Shown: positions 7,812-14,940, counted from the first letter of the stretch. The stretch is DNA of 44,006 bases from a virus (IMGVR_UViG_3300031974_002308:1-44006); one strand, 5' to 3'. Notes: generated by a model not told the origin, from the letters alone. Numbers and translations: made by a program.

Positions 7812-9654
7812 TCATTAACTCCTCTTGAGATTTAATTACTTCATCTGGATCAATATCCAAGGACTTAGCAATATCAGTCAATAGTTTTTCTCTATCAACC
7901 ATTTGTGCATCCATTGGATTATTAATCAGAGATAGGAACTGTAGCAATCTTTGTGATTGTACTTCCTTCTGAATCAGGGCTGTGGAACCTTTCGCAACTA
8001 TACGCATATCGGACTTAACTTTGTCATTGTCATTCCAAGTCATATTCCAATCGTACAAGCTACGAATCATAGGTCTGGTTAGGTAGTCATCAATATTTTT
8101 AATAACAGACTTAAGAACAATGTTGGCATTGCTCATTAGGATAGATATACCTGTCGCTGTTCTATTTAGTGATGATTGGGTTTGTCCATGTGTGTAAGAA
8201 GGTAGGGCTGTGGTTTCATCGGCAAACCTTCTGAATAATTCAATCACTGAAACTAATGCCGGTGAGTTTGATTGTGGTTGGTAGAATCGAACCATAGGTT
8301 GATTACCATCACCACCTTCTCGCAAGAATACTCGCCATGGATAAAGTTCTGTTGGGTCTTCACCTGATGCCATGATATCGGTATTAACCTCAACCATAGG
8401 ACCAGATGATAAAGCCACATTATCTAGATAGATTCTAGTAGCAGCGTTCATTGTGTTCTGTGAGTCTCTCATCATTCTAGGAATACCTGTACCCCAGAAA
8501 GCATGAGGATTCTTTTCGTATGGGAAAATAAAGTATGGGATCACTGCACCCGGTAATGGGTTAAGCTGGGCTTTAATAACTTTGCCAGCAACGACCCAGA
8601 TGTTAGCTGAGTACTCCATTGACAAATCATCATCATCGCCAAACTCAATACCAACATCTTGCAGGTCATATCCGTTAAGTGAACCCCAGAATTCTAGTAA
8701 TTCAAATTTGTTTGTTTGTGTTGATCGGTCTCTAACATTGGCAATCTCTCTTCTATCCTTTTCGTGCTGTGCTTCATCGTGGTTACCATCAGGATACATT
8801 TCAATACACACATCTATTTCATCGTTGTTGAAACCCGGAAAGTCTTTAAGATCAACAAATTCTTGTCTAGAGATAATATGTCTTCTAAACATATCTCTCA
8901 TATCTTCCATTGATGTGGCAAACGGATCAGGGTATAAATCAAAGATTGAGACCGCTTCCATTTCGGGAGCTGGTGACTCTTCGTAAACTAAATTAAAACC
9001 TTCATCGCCTTTGATCCATCTATGATCTTTATCTACCCTTAGTGTTCCCGCTTTCATAGCACCAGTACCAAAGATAACTTGCTCCATGATGGCATCTTTC
9101 ATTTTACCTTCTAGGTTGCTTTCTAATGCTTGGTCAAGGATAGCTTCTTCCATATTAGCTACCCGTGCTTCTGTTTCTTCTTTAAGCTCATCTTCTAGTT
9201 CCATCAAACGAGCTTGAATTAATTCATCCACTAGACCGGGATCAATAACTTGAGCAGCCTGCATAATCTCTAGAGCTGCTTTCTCCATGAGTTCTTTTTC
9301 TAGTAAGGGTTGTTTAGAGATAGGTGTAGGTTCAATAGAGAAGAACTTTTGACCCGGCTGGAATAGTAAGTCAGTGATTCTTGAGAAAGCTGCGAGCACC
9401 TTGGTTCGGGTTAAACCAACATAAACCTGTGATCTTTCCCCTTTGGATTGAATCTTGGCTAACACATCTGGATCATACTGACCCATAAATGCTCTGAGGT
9501 CTTCTATCCAACCATCTTCGATATCATCTCTCGCATCTTTGTACTCAATGTATTTTGAATACAATATACTACCTAGCGAGTTTAATTGTTCTTGTTCTTC
9601 TTCGGTGGCATCAACTGCCTTAGAGATTCCTTCAGGTCCTAATTCGTTATCCAT
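7651..9654 (-). CDS. Portal protein, 667 aa (P22-like)
   Basis: Dodecameric channel at the head vertex through which DNA enters and leaves. The N-terminus has a helical region (YSKYIEYKDARDDIEDGW), then the wing with YVGLTRTKVLAAFSRITDLL. A core segment carries ESPAPEMEAVSIFDLYPDPF, a pattern ('g..v..vsp.diyPDP.') seen in P22-type portals. Further down, FFPYEKNPHAFWGTGIPRMM-like sequence and QTQSSLNRTATGISILM are also diagnostic. The C-terminal 90 residues are Q/N/G/P rich and disordered. Length is close to P22 gp1 (about 725). It lies 3 nt after TerL and ahead of the scaffold, as expected. Confidence 0.9.
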   Translation of the reverse strand: MDNELGPEGISKAVDATEEEQEQLNSLGSILYSKYIEYKDARDDIEDGWIEDLRAFMGQYDPDVLAKIQSKGERSQVYVGLTRTKVLAAFSRITDLLFQPGQKFFSIEPTPISKQPLLEKELMEKAALEIMQAAQVIDPGLVDELIQARLMELEDELKEETEARVANMEEAILDQALESNLEGKMKDAIMEQVIFGTGAMKAGTLRVDKDHRWIKGDEGFNLVYEESPAPEMEAVSIFDLYPDPFATSMEDMRDMFRRHIISRQEFVDLKDFPGFNNDEIDVCIEMYPDGNHDEAQHEKDRREIANVRDRSTQTNKFELLEFWGSLNGYDLQDVGIEFGDDDDLSMEYSANIWVVAGKVIKAQLNPLPGAVIPYFIFPYEKNPHAFWGTGIPRMMRDSQNTMNAATRIYLDNVALSSGPMVEVNTDIMASGEDPTELYPWRVFLREGGDGNQPMVRFYQPQSNSPALVSVIELFRRFADETTALPSYTHGQTQSSLNRTATGISILMSNANIVLKSVIKNIDDYLTRPMIRSLYDWNMTWNDNDKVKSDMRIVAKGSTALIQKEVQSQRLLQFLSLINNPMDAQMVDREKLLTDIAKSLDIDPDEVIKSQEELMNEQALQQAFLASQQGGQIDQVPNGEGMVGPDGRNGVAPPNGAGPVGNNGQLPL

Positions 9655-9657
9655 ATC

Positions 9658-11247
9658 TTAAAAAAATTGTTTCTTAGTTCTCTTAAAATTCTGCCTATGC
9701 TTTCTCGGCATACTATTTAATCCGAACAATGCAATAGCATATGCCATTATTCTATCATCAAAACACCCGTTCTGGGCATTTGTTATGCCTCGAGCATCAA
9801 CTACATAAGTTCGCAGTTCATCTATGAGGTCCATATCTACTATACCACTTTCTCCTTGTCGTAGTAAGTGTGCTAAGTTATCAATAATTAAAGGCTTTGT
9901 CTTGCTTGTTGTCATAAACCCTGCTCGCCTTGTTAACTTATCCACATAAGCATCATCAACAGTTTGCTCAACATAGAGATTAGGATAATTTAATTCTTGT
10001 ATTTTTCTAATGGTGGTGAGTCCATGATTGTTTCTTTCGATCAGGGTCCAAGCTTTGTTGTAGTACATACCAATCTTATGCACGATGGTGGCGAGGTCAA
10101 ACGGGTCAACATGACCAGACCAAGTGGCAACTTGGTTCCCCATATGATCCAGCACTTGAATGCAAGAGTAGTCACCATGCTCCAAACCTTCAGCGACATC
10201 AACACCCATGCAATATCTTAGAGAGCCCTTTGGGCTCTCGAAAATTTTTAGCAAACCTTGATGATGTTCAACGAACTCAGTCTCACGCACATCGAAGCGG
10301 TGAATCGGGGTGTAGCATTCAACCGCTGCTTGATCGATGTACTTAGGCTCAACAAACAGACGACCTGTTGTTAAGAAAGCTTCCTGCGGGGTAGAGGGGT
10401 ACTCTTGTCTAAATAAATCCTCGCTGCCTAGTTCCTGAATCTTTAATCGCCTGAACATGATTTGCTCGTTGGTCAGCTTGAACATTTTCTTAATGTCTTC
10501 TTCTTCCCGCTCTAATTCGAAGTATGGGTCACACTTACGCTGATAGTCGGGCATCATGTACCATGGAATAAAACATATATCCCATTCACCTTCGCCACGC
10601 AGGGCTCGCATACACGCATCATAGAACCAACCACCGGCACCATTGGCAGTAGATTCTAATAGTATCTCGGACTCCGCTTCGGGGACTGTCTGTAGTAGAC
10701 CGGGGATAATATCGGCATTGGGATAGAAAGCGACCTCAGAACCATGCAGATAGTTAGTGGTCCAACCTCTTCCTACCTCCCCGGTTCGGGCTGTCGCTAT
10801 TCGCCACCGGGAGCCATGGGTAAAAGCCATAGAGTTGTTGGTGGATTCTTTGAGCTCTGGAGTAACTATTGGGTGTGGTAAGTTCTCATAGAAGTTCTTA
10901 ACAATGTTAAAGATAGCTTTAGTAGACTCATTCAAATGCGAAACTACTACCGCATTCTGGTTTTGGGCTGATACTGTCTTCCAAAAACCCCGAGCCTGAC
11001 AATAAGTTGATATCCCCGTCTGCCTAGATTTAAGGATGAGCATCCGCACTCGACCCTCTTTTTTGTATTGCTCGTTGATTTGTTTGTCTAAAAGGAGCTG
11101 TGCCTCGTTAAATTCAAATGGAATAACCTTACCTTGTTTGTTTATGATCTTCAGGCAGTGTTTAGCATACTGCGTGAGATTGCTTTTAAAGGTTTTTATA
11201 ATTTTTTGTATTTTATTTTTTTCGTTTTCCATTCGTAAATTTACCAT
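9658..11247 (-). CDS. terL: Terminase large subunit, 529 aa
   Basis: ATP-driven DNA packaging motor with nuclease. The Walker A variant is KSRQTGIST (residues 73-81), the Walker B region ILLESTANG (near 195) and the RNase H-like nuclease begins at YCMGVDVAEGLEHGDYS (about residue 350), with a second acidic region CFDDRIMAYAIA near the C-terminus. Length matches the family. The start is uncertain. ATG 11247 sits immediately after a GGGGGG run, too close for a normal Shine-Dalgarno, and ATG 11232 (MENEKNK) is the alternative. It is separated from TerS by an unusual 181-nt gap and a terminator. Confidence 0.93.
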   Translation of the reverse strand: MVNLRMENEKNKIQKIIKTFKSNLTQYAKHCLKIINKQGKVIPFEFNEAQLLLDKQINEQYKKEGRVRMLILKSRQTGISTYCQARGFWKTVSAQNQNAVVVSHLNESTKAIFNIVKNFYENLPHPIVTPELKESTNNSMAFTHGSRWRIATARTGEVGRGWTTNYLHGSEVAFYPNADIIPGLLQTVPEAESEILLESTANGAGGWFYDACMRALRGEGEWDICFIPWYMMPDYQRKCDPYFELEREEEDIKKMFKLTNEQIMFRRLKIQELGSEDLFRQEYPSTPQEAFLTTGRLFVEPKYIDQAAVECYTPIHRFDVRETEFVEHHQGLLKIFESPKGSLRYCMGVDVAEGLEHGDYSCIQVLDHMGNQVATWSGHVDPFDLATIVHKIGMYYNKAWTLIERNNHGLTTIRKIQELNYPNLYVEQTVDDAYVDKLTRRAGFMTTSKTKPLIIDNLAHLLRQGESGIVDMDLIDELRTYVVDARGITNAQNGCFDDRIMAYAIALFGLNSMPRKHRQNFKRTKKQFF

Positions 11248-11412
11248 CCCCCCCTAGGTCCATAGGGTGTATGGGGTATATATGTACATGAGGTACCCAG
11301 CCCAGCACTCCCTCCCCATGCGGGATGCAGCGGATCGAGGTGTACATCTGTACAGTATGCTGGCAGGACATTTTTTTAAGGAAATTTTTCTCAAATCAAT
11401 CAAATTATTTCT
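11248..11412 (-). other. GC-rich structured gap between terS and terL
   Basis: No gene seen. The segment is much richer in G+C than its surroundings and carries three TGTACA palindromes (11283, 11341, 11349). On the minus-strand transcript ATGTACA (11347-11341) can pair with TGTACAT (11288-11282), closing a domain that contains GCAUCCC/GGGAGUGC-type pairing. It could be a packaging signal (cos/pac), a promoter region for terL or a structured leader. I cannot choose between these. Confidence 0.4.
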
Positions 11413-11442
11413 CAAAAAAAAGAATCACCTAATTGAGGTGAT
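11413..11442 (-). terminator. Intrinsic terminator overlapping the terS stop
   Basis: Minus-strand hairpin AUCACCU-CAAUU-AGGUGAU (11442-11424) followed by UCUUUUUUUU. The terS stop codon TAG lies in the 3' side of the hairpin, so the terminator is built into the gene end. It would separate lysis/terS expression from terL unless antiterminated. Confidence 0.8.
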
Positions 11443-11839
11443 CCTTTTCTGAATCAAAATCGATCTGTTCGAACCATGAGTCCTTCATTGAGAGCTCAAG
11501 TTTCTGAGAACTGTCGATCATCTGATAGTACTTCATGAGGAGCTCCAGAGCCTTTACACGAGAGCCTGCGGTATGACCCACTACATCACCAAGGGCTTCC
11601 TCTTTTAAACGCTCTATGATCGCATCATGGTCTGCTAGATTGCGTTCTCGAGACTCCGCCAACTCTTTTGCAAGCATTTGTTGTACTTCATCATCGTTCA
11701 TCAATCTGTAGCCTTGGTTGTAACTACTCTTCTCTGAATAGCCACATCGCTTTGCAGCTTCAGTCGCATTCTTTGTCACTAAGAAATGCTGCACGAATTC
11801 CTCTTTTCTTTGTCTCATTGTCTTCTCTTTGATAGCCAT
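11429..11839 (-). CDS. terS: Terminase small subunit, 136 aa
   Basis: DNA-recognition subunit of the packaging terminase. The N-terminus MRQRKEEFVQHFLVTKNATE continuing AAKRCGYSEKSSYNQGYRLM is the helix-turn-helix of the Terminase_2 / phage terS family ('F...yl...NatqAa..aGYs..sa...g..Ll.'). A coiled coil oligomerisation region (MLAKELAESRERNLADHDAI) and a C-terminal tail follow. Length is typical. The gene shares 1 nt with the HNH gene upstream and ends in the terminator at 11413-11442. Order before terL supports it. Confidence 0.85.
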   Translation of the reverse strand: MAIKEKTMRQRKEEFVQHFLVTKNATEAAKRCGYSEKSSYNQGYRLMNDDEVQQMLAKELAESRERNLADHDAIIERLKEEALGDVVGHTAGSRVKALELLMKYYQMIDSSQKLELSMKDSWFEQIDFDSEKDHLN

Positions 11840-12366
11840 TATTTACTCCTATTGTTATCAGCTATTAGTTTACACCAATCTACCAGTTCATCTAAGTCCA
11901 ATGTGTATTTCATCATGTTAGTAGCTAGGCAGACCAGAGCTATGTTTCTCTTCACATAGCCTTTGCTGTTATCTATCCGATCAATACTCACATTAGTTAA
12001 GTGGTAGCCTGTGCCATCCTTGATATGAGTCATCTTGATACCTGAGTACTTGCACACACCTTTCTGCTTCTTCCAGAGGTAATGCATATACTCCTTAGTG
12101 ACTGTGAATTGATGTGTCTTCTTCCTTCTGTACTTTAGTTGGTTGTATAGGTTGTCTATGTAGCGGTAAGGACTGTTGCTCATTTTTTCTCTCTCCCGAT
12201 TTGACCGGCAGAGGATACATATCTTTCTTCTGAGGTTGTTGCGTTTGTCTAATTCGTAGCGATGGATAGGGAGAGACTTCTGGCAGTCCTTGCATTTCTT
12301 TCTTTGTTTACTCTGACCAGTCGTATGGGAACGAGTCTTTGATTTTAAGGCTGAAGCTTTGAACAT
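11839..12366 (-). CDS. HNH endonuclease, 175 aa
   Basis: Two zinc-binding CxxC pairs (CKDC and CILC, residues about 25-55) sit in a basic N-terminal region. A C-terminal HNH fold follows, with CKYSGIKMT, then LTNVSIDRIDNSKGYVKRNI and ALVCLATNMMKYTLDLDEL. The 'S.DRIdn.kGY...Ni..vc...N.mK' string is typical of phage HNH enzymes near terminases. These either act as packaging nuclease partners or as free-standing homing endonucleases. It overlaps the DUF5675 gene by 59 nt, unusual for a late gene and consistent with later insertion. Start ATG 12366 is the only one upstream of the zinc pairs. Confidence 0.82.
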   Translation of the reverse strand: MFKASALKSKTRSHTTGQSKQRKKCKDCQKSLPIHRYELDKRNNLRRKICILCRSNREREKMSNSPYRYIDNLYNQLKYRRKKTHQFTVTKEYMHYLWKKQKGVCKYSGIKMTHIKDGTGYHLTNVSIDRIDNSKGYVKRNIALVCLATNMMKYTLDLDELVDWCKLIADNNRSK

Positions 12367-12718
12367 CCTTGAGCAGTTTCATGAATCTATTTACTGCTAC
12401 CCTACTTGAAGATACAGCAGGTTTGCCCGCCATTATTTTTTCCCCGAGTAGCAGGCAGCCGTGAGAATCTTTCTCTGGGTAATTGCCAACATGAAACAAT
12501 ATGTAGGTTCTATCTGGGACATGCATCAACTGGAATGTGTCACCAAACTTTGGACTTTGATACCTCTCACAAATATATTCACCTATGGGTACACAACTAA
12601 CATAAGGTTGGTTGTTTCGCCAAGGTCTTTCAGCCACCATGAACTGATGGTCACCAATAGTTAATTTGCCGAGTGTTGCTTCGGGGTGATAAGCGAATCT
12701 TTCTAGGACTGCATCCAT
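12308..12718 (-). CDS. DUF5675 family protein, probable lysis enzyme, 136 aa
   Basis: The order 'LgkL.i.g..f...ErPW..N.p..SCiP.G.Y.ce..' followed by 'fhvGNyp.DShGCillGe' matches DUF5675. Here it is seen as MVAERPWRNNQPYVSCVPIG and FHVGNYPEKDSHGCLLLGEK. The SHGC element resembles the catalytic SHGC of L,D-transpeptidase-like folds, but this comparison is inference. It lies directly after a membrane anchor of holin type (12736-12990) and no other lysozyme was found in the window. A role in cell-wall degradation is therefore likely but unproven. Confidence 0.75.
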   Translation of the reverse strand: MDAVLERFAYHPEATLGKLTIGDHQFMVAERPWRNNQPYVSCVPIGEYICERYQSPKFGDTFQLMHVPDRTYILFHVGNYPEKDSHGCLLLGEKIMAGKPAVSSSRVAVNRFMKLLKDVQSFSLKIKDSFPYDWSE

Positions 12719-12735
12719 GTAAATATTATAGGTGA

Positions 12736-12990
12736 TTACAAGAAGTATAGGAAGCTTCCAACTAGGGCTGTGATCAACACATAAATGCCTCTCTCAAGCC
12801 AGCCAATGAAGACATTATCTTTTGCTTGTTTCTCTTCCAGTCTTCTTAGTCTTACTTCGTGATCTGATAGATCATCTTTGTGCCCAATCATTCTTTCCTC
12901 GATTCGAGGCAGGATGGAGACAACCTTGATGACCTCATCAACTTTCTTTTCGAGGTTATCAATTCTCATTTCTAGTTCTTTGAGTTCCAT
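12736..12990 (-). CDS. XhlA-like holin/lysis membrane protein, 84 aa
   Basis: N-terminal coiled coil (residues 1-58, MELKELEMRIDNLEKKVDEV and DHEVRLRRLEEKQAKD) and one C-terminal membrane segment (GIYVLITALVGSFLYFL), ending at the membrane. This is the layout of hemolysin XhlA-type phage lysis proteins. It is first in the late unit, next to the DUF5675 lysis candidate. A second, different holin (3-TM type) lies at 43124-43510, so this one may be a regulator or a spanin-like partner. No signal peptide. Confidence 0.65.
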   Translation of the reverse strand: MELKELEMRIDNLEKKVDEVIKVVSILPRIEERMIGHKDDLSDHEVRLRRLEEKQAKDNVFIGWLERGIYVLITALVGSFLYFL

Positions 12991-13090
12991 TTGAATTATT
13001 TGTTGAAAAAAAGATACAACAGCTAGTCGTTTAATACAAAGGCTTTAAAGATATTAATGCAAATCAGTGAAGAAATCTTTGTCATCTTTG

Positions 13091-13119
13091 TTGACATTAC
13101 ACAATATATCGTGTTGAAT
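13091..13119 (+). promoter_or_regulatory. Sigma70-type promoter for the ribozyme operon
   Basis: TTGACA at 13091-13096, 17-nt spacer, TTGAAT at 13114-13119. The -35 is perfect and the -10 matches moderately. Transcription would begin near 13126 and give a leader of about 130 nt that contains a UACCC/GGGUA hairpin and the first hammerhead ribozyme. Confidence 0.6.
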
Positions 13120-13183
13120 ACACTCAAACGCACAGCTTTGACTACCCCAGAGGGTACGATGTTCGGGAAGCGATACACCCAGC

Positions 13184-13236
13184 GACTGTAAGAGGATGAG
13201 TGTCCTCTCTGATGATTGCAAAAGCATGAAACAGTT
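13184..13236 (+). ncRNA. Hammerhead ribozyme HHR1 (type III), 5' leader
   Basis: Self-cleaving RNA. Stem III GACUGU (13184-13189) pairs with ACAGUU (13231-13236). The cleavage site follows GUA at 13190. Stem I AGAGGA/UCCUCU has loop UGAGUG. The core CUGAUGA is at 13209-13215, stem II is UUGC-AAAA-GCAU and GAAA is at 13228-13231. All invariant core bases are present. The oddity is a U-U opposition at the base of stem II where G-C is usual, which may lower activity. It lies 20 nt before the first gene of the operon. Confidence 0.85.
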
Positions 13237-13256
13237 TTAACTATGGAGAAAAAATT

Positions 13257-13520
13257 ATGTTAGACGGATTATTATTCGGAATCGTTGACAACGGAGTACT
13301 AGCTCTGTGTGCCCTTTGGGGAATTGATCTTGATCAGAAGTTTGCTGGTAAAGGTGTAAACGGTGCTTTGTATGGAGCATTGATTGGTAACTCACTATCA
13401 GACTTCATCGGTGGTGTCATGGACTTCAGCTTGCTGGTGTCATTCAACATTGCAGTTGGTTGCTTGATCGTTATCCCGGTAGTAAACATTTATCTTAGAT
13501 ATGCAGGAGGGCAGAAGTAA
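13257..13520 (+). CDS. Small membrane protein, 87 aa
   Basis: Glycine-rich protein with likely two or three membrane segments: LFGIVDNGVLALCALWGI, then GVNGALYGALIGNSLSDFIG and LLVSFNIAVGCLIVIPVVNI. Motif GLL.G.VDNG.LAL.A..GI followed by G.GA..GA.IGN..SD recurs, as far as I recall, in marine phages without known function. First gene after HHR1, with a GGAG Shine-Dalgarno, sharing 1 nt with the next gene. It could be an early host-membrane modifier; this is a guess. Confidence 0.7.
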   Translation: MLDGLLFGIVDNGVLALCALWGIDLDQKFAGKGVNGALYGALIGNSLSDFIGGVMDFSLLVSFNIAVGCLIVIPVVNIYLRYAGGQK

Positions 13521-13792
13521 TGAGAACAATCAATCTTAAAAACGATGACAGACTCCCAAATTCTGAGTACATCAAAAAAGCTGAGAGAATGTGGTACGAC
13601 AATTGGGTAGAGCTTGGTCGTAAGGATGAAGGCACTTGTGTTCTTGGTGCTCACATTGATTCAAGTGTTGGTAGGATCGATCCACCACCTGTACAAGGGA
13701 ATGTTAGTAAGTACGAATCTGCTAAGGTTGTTATGGACTATCTTGATGATCAAGGTATCTCATGGCGATACGATGATGGGATTATGGACTAA
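13520..13792 (+). CDS. Unknown early protein, 90 aa
   Basis: Not recognised. Soluble, mixed charge, with a central loop HIDSSVGRIDPPPVQGN and a helical C-terminal segment SAKVVMDYLDDQGISWRYDD. No metal or nucleotide motif. It shares 1 nt with the membrane protein upstream and ends 20 nt before a very stable hairpin and HHR2. The two genes would form one mRNA about 644 nt long if both ribozymes cut. Probably a small host-takeover protein, by position only. Confidence 0.65.
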   Translation: MRTINLKNDDRLPNSEYIKKAERMWYDNWVELGRKDEGTCVLGAHIDSSVGRIDPPPVQGNVSKYESAKVVMDYLDDQGISWRYDDGIMD

Positions 13793-13811
13793 CCTTTTCT
13801 TTCCCCGAGTT

Positions 13812-13827
13812 GGCTCCTTCGGGAGCC
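13812..13827 (+). other. UUCG tetraloop hairpin before HHR2
   Basis: GGCUCC-UUCG-GGAGCC, a perfect 6-bp stem with a UUCG loop, one base upstream of ribozyme stem III. No U-tract follows, so it is not an intrinsic terminator. After cleavage it would sit 7 nt from the new 3' end, where it could block 3'-exonucleases. Inference. Confidence 0.75.
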
Positions 13828-13828
13828 T

Positions 13829-13876
13829 GCTGTCGGCAAGTAGGCTTGCCCTGATGAGTTCAAAGAACGAAACAGC
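13829..13876 (+). ncRNA. Hammerhead ribozyme HHR2 (type III), intergenic
   Basis: Textbook hammerhead. Stem III GCUGU (13829-13833) pairs with ACAGC (13872-13876). Cleavage follows C13834 (GUC). Stem I GGCAAG-UAGG-CUUGCC is perfect, CUGAUGA is at 13851-13857, stem II GUUC-AAA-GAAC is perfect and GAAA is at 13869-13872. Every invariant position is intact. It lies between gene 2 and gene 3 of the operon and 20 nt before the ATG at 13897, whose leader ACAUAAGGAAAAAUU is nearly the same as that after HHR3. Confidence 0.95.
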
Positions 13877-13896
13877 TAACTACATAAGGAAAAATT

Positions 13897-14229
13897 ATGA
13901 AATTAAAATACGAAAAAAATTATGACGATGGCAGCTACAAAGCTGTTGTACTGAAGCTAACTAGAGGTGAGCTTGTTGTAAATATTGAACCATCATTGAT
14001 TGGTGGTGAAAAATTTTATACAGCTTACATGAGCATTGACATCAATGATTCATGGAGGAGTTATCAATGCGAAAGTGGTTTTGCAACTGGCTATTCACTG
14101 CAATCTATCAAAGACGAAATCGATGAGAGGTTCAGAGACATCATTTTTGACTATGCAGTAAATGAGCTAGAAGGCAATAGCCAGAGTGATCTTTACAAAG
14201 ACCTTGGGCTTACTAGGGAGGTTGTATGA
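13897..14229 (+). CDS. Unknown early protein, 110 aa
   Basis: Not recognised. Begins beta-rich (LKYEKNYDDGSYKAVVLKLT), ends helical (SIKDEIDERFRDIIFDYAVN). No transmembrane segment, cysteine cluster or catalytic motif. Start fixed by AAGGA 6 nt upstream in the leader after HHR2; ATGA-type 4-nt overlap with the next gene shows coupling. First gene of the second ribozyme-delimited segment. Confidence 0.65.
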   Translation: MKLKYEKNYDDGSYKAVVLKLTRGELVVNIEPSLIGGEKFYTAYMSIDINDSWRSYQCESGFATGYSLQSIKDEIDERFRDIIFDYAVNELEGNSQSDLYKDLGLTREVV

Positions 14230-14543
14230 CTTACTGGAATAACACAGGCAGGTATCAGAAACTTGCTGACGAACTTCAAGAACTTGTCCCAACAACGGGT
14301 GAGGTTAAGGATGTTGAAAACAACCCACACCTTGAAAAGTTCAGAATGGTTATCAACGCATACTATGACCTCTACAACAATGGGGGAGCCAATGACGATA
14401 CTAGATTTGTATCGCATTACTTTCCCAATTGTGTGCGGCTTGCAGATTTAAACATGTGGGATTTGTGTCACGGTATCACTGAACCCATAGTTGATAAAGC
14501 TGTGATTGCCGCTAGTGTCGAGCAAGGGATACTAGAAGGTTAG
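14226..14543 (+). CDS. Unknown early protein, 105 aa
   Basis: Not recognised. Helical, mostly acidic protein (YQKLADELQELVPTTGEVKD, then EKFRMVINAYYDLYNNGG). No motif of known function. It overlaps the upstream gene by 4 nt. Its stop codon TAG (14541-14543) shares its G with the first base of stem I of HHR3, so the coding region ends exactly where the ribozyme begins. Confidence 0.62.
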   Translation: MTYWNNTGRYQKLADELQELVPTTGEVKDVENNPHLEKFRMVINAYYDLYNNGGANDDTRFVSHYFPNCVRLADLNMWDLCHGITEPIVDKAVIAASVEQGILEG

Positions 14544-14639
14544 CACTACTGACGAGGTTTTATTAACCGAAACCTTGGAGCCAATTTTTTTTATATTAAC
14601 TTCGCAAATCTGATATGCGTTGGCTCCGAGGTCTAGTGC
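14543..14639 (+). ncRNA. Hammerhead ribozyme HHR3 (type I), intergenic
   Basis: Stem I GCACUA (14543-14548) pairs with UAGUGC (14634-14639). The core CUGACGA (14549-14555) has C at the variable position 7. Stem II is GGUU-UUAUU-AACC, GAAA is at 14569-14572. Stem III is 12 bp (14573-14584 with 14620-14631, one U-G wobble), closed by a 35-nt loop that contains U8AUAUUAA. Cleavage is after GUC at 14633. The stem III strand shares GUUGGCUCC with the hairpin before HHR2. The permutation differs from HHR1 and HHR2, so it is not a simple copy. Confidence 0.95.
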
Positions 14640-14679
14640 AGAGTCGGGTGACTCACACATAAATTTATAAGGAAAAATT

Positions 14680-14940
14680 ATGAATAAATTTACTACACCC
14701 AAGATGGAACATTGGGTATCACTTTATGGCTATCAGCCAGTTGTAATGCAGGAAGATTTTGCTGATGCAGAATTTGTCCTTTTTGTAAATCAAACTTATC
14801 TCAAGTTGCTAGAAGGCAATGTCCAAGATAATTTTGCAAAACAGGGTCTTAACTATGATCCTGCTATTAAAACTTCTTTTGAGTTCTACTGTGCTAATCA
14901 GAAAGAACTTAGGAGTTTATTAATCATGGGAGGTCAGTAA
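14680..14940 (+). CDS. Unknown early protein, 86 aa
   Basis: Not recognised. Aromatic, near-neutral protein (HWVSLYGYQPVVMQEDFADA; FEFYCANQKELRSLLIMGGQ) with a short helix at the end. First gene behind HHR3. Leader UUAUAAGGAAAAAUU precedes the ATG, matching the leader behind HHR2. Shares 1 nt with the next gene. No membrane segment. Function unknown. Confidence 0.65.
   Translation: MNKFTTPKMEHWVSLYGYQPVVMQEDFADAEFVLFVNQTYLKLLEGNVQDNFAKQGLNYDPAIKTSFEFYCANQKELRSLLIMGGQ

Noticed and set aside
8582-8986. Plus-strand 134-aa open frame opposite the portal gene
   Set aside because: Shadow of the portal coding sequence; Ser/Leu/Ile-rich translation and no ribosome site.
12095-12295. 66-aa frame inside the HNH gene
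   Set aside because: Out-of-frame shadow; the HNH frame carries the zinc and catalytic motifs.
13141-13183. Possible tRNA because of GTTCG in the leader
   Set aside because: No acceptor or anticodon stem can be formed. No tRNA gene was recognised anywhere in the window.
14549-14592. HHR3 first half plus T8 as intrinsic terminator
   Set aside because: The bases just before the T-run pair downstream, not upstream, so no terminator hairpin abuts the run.
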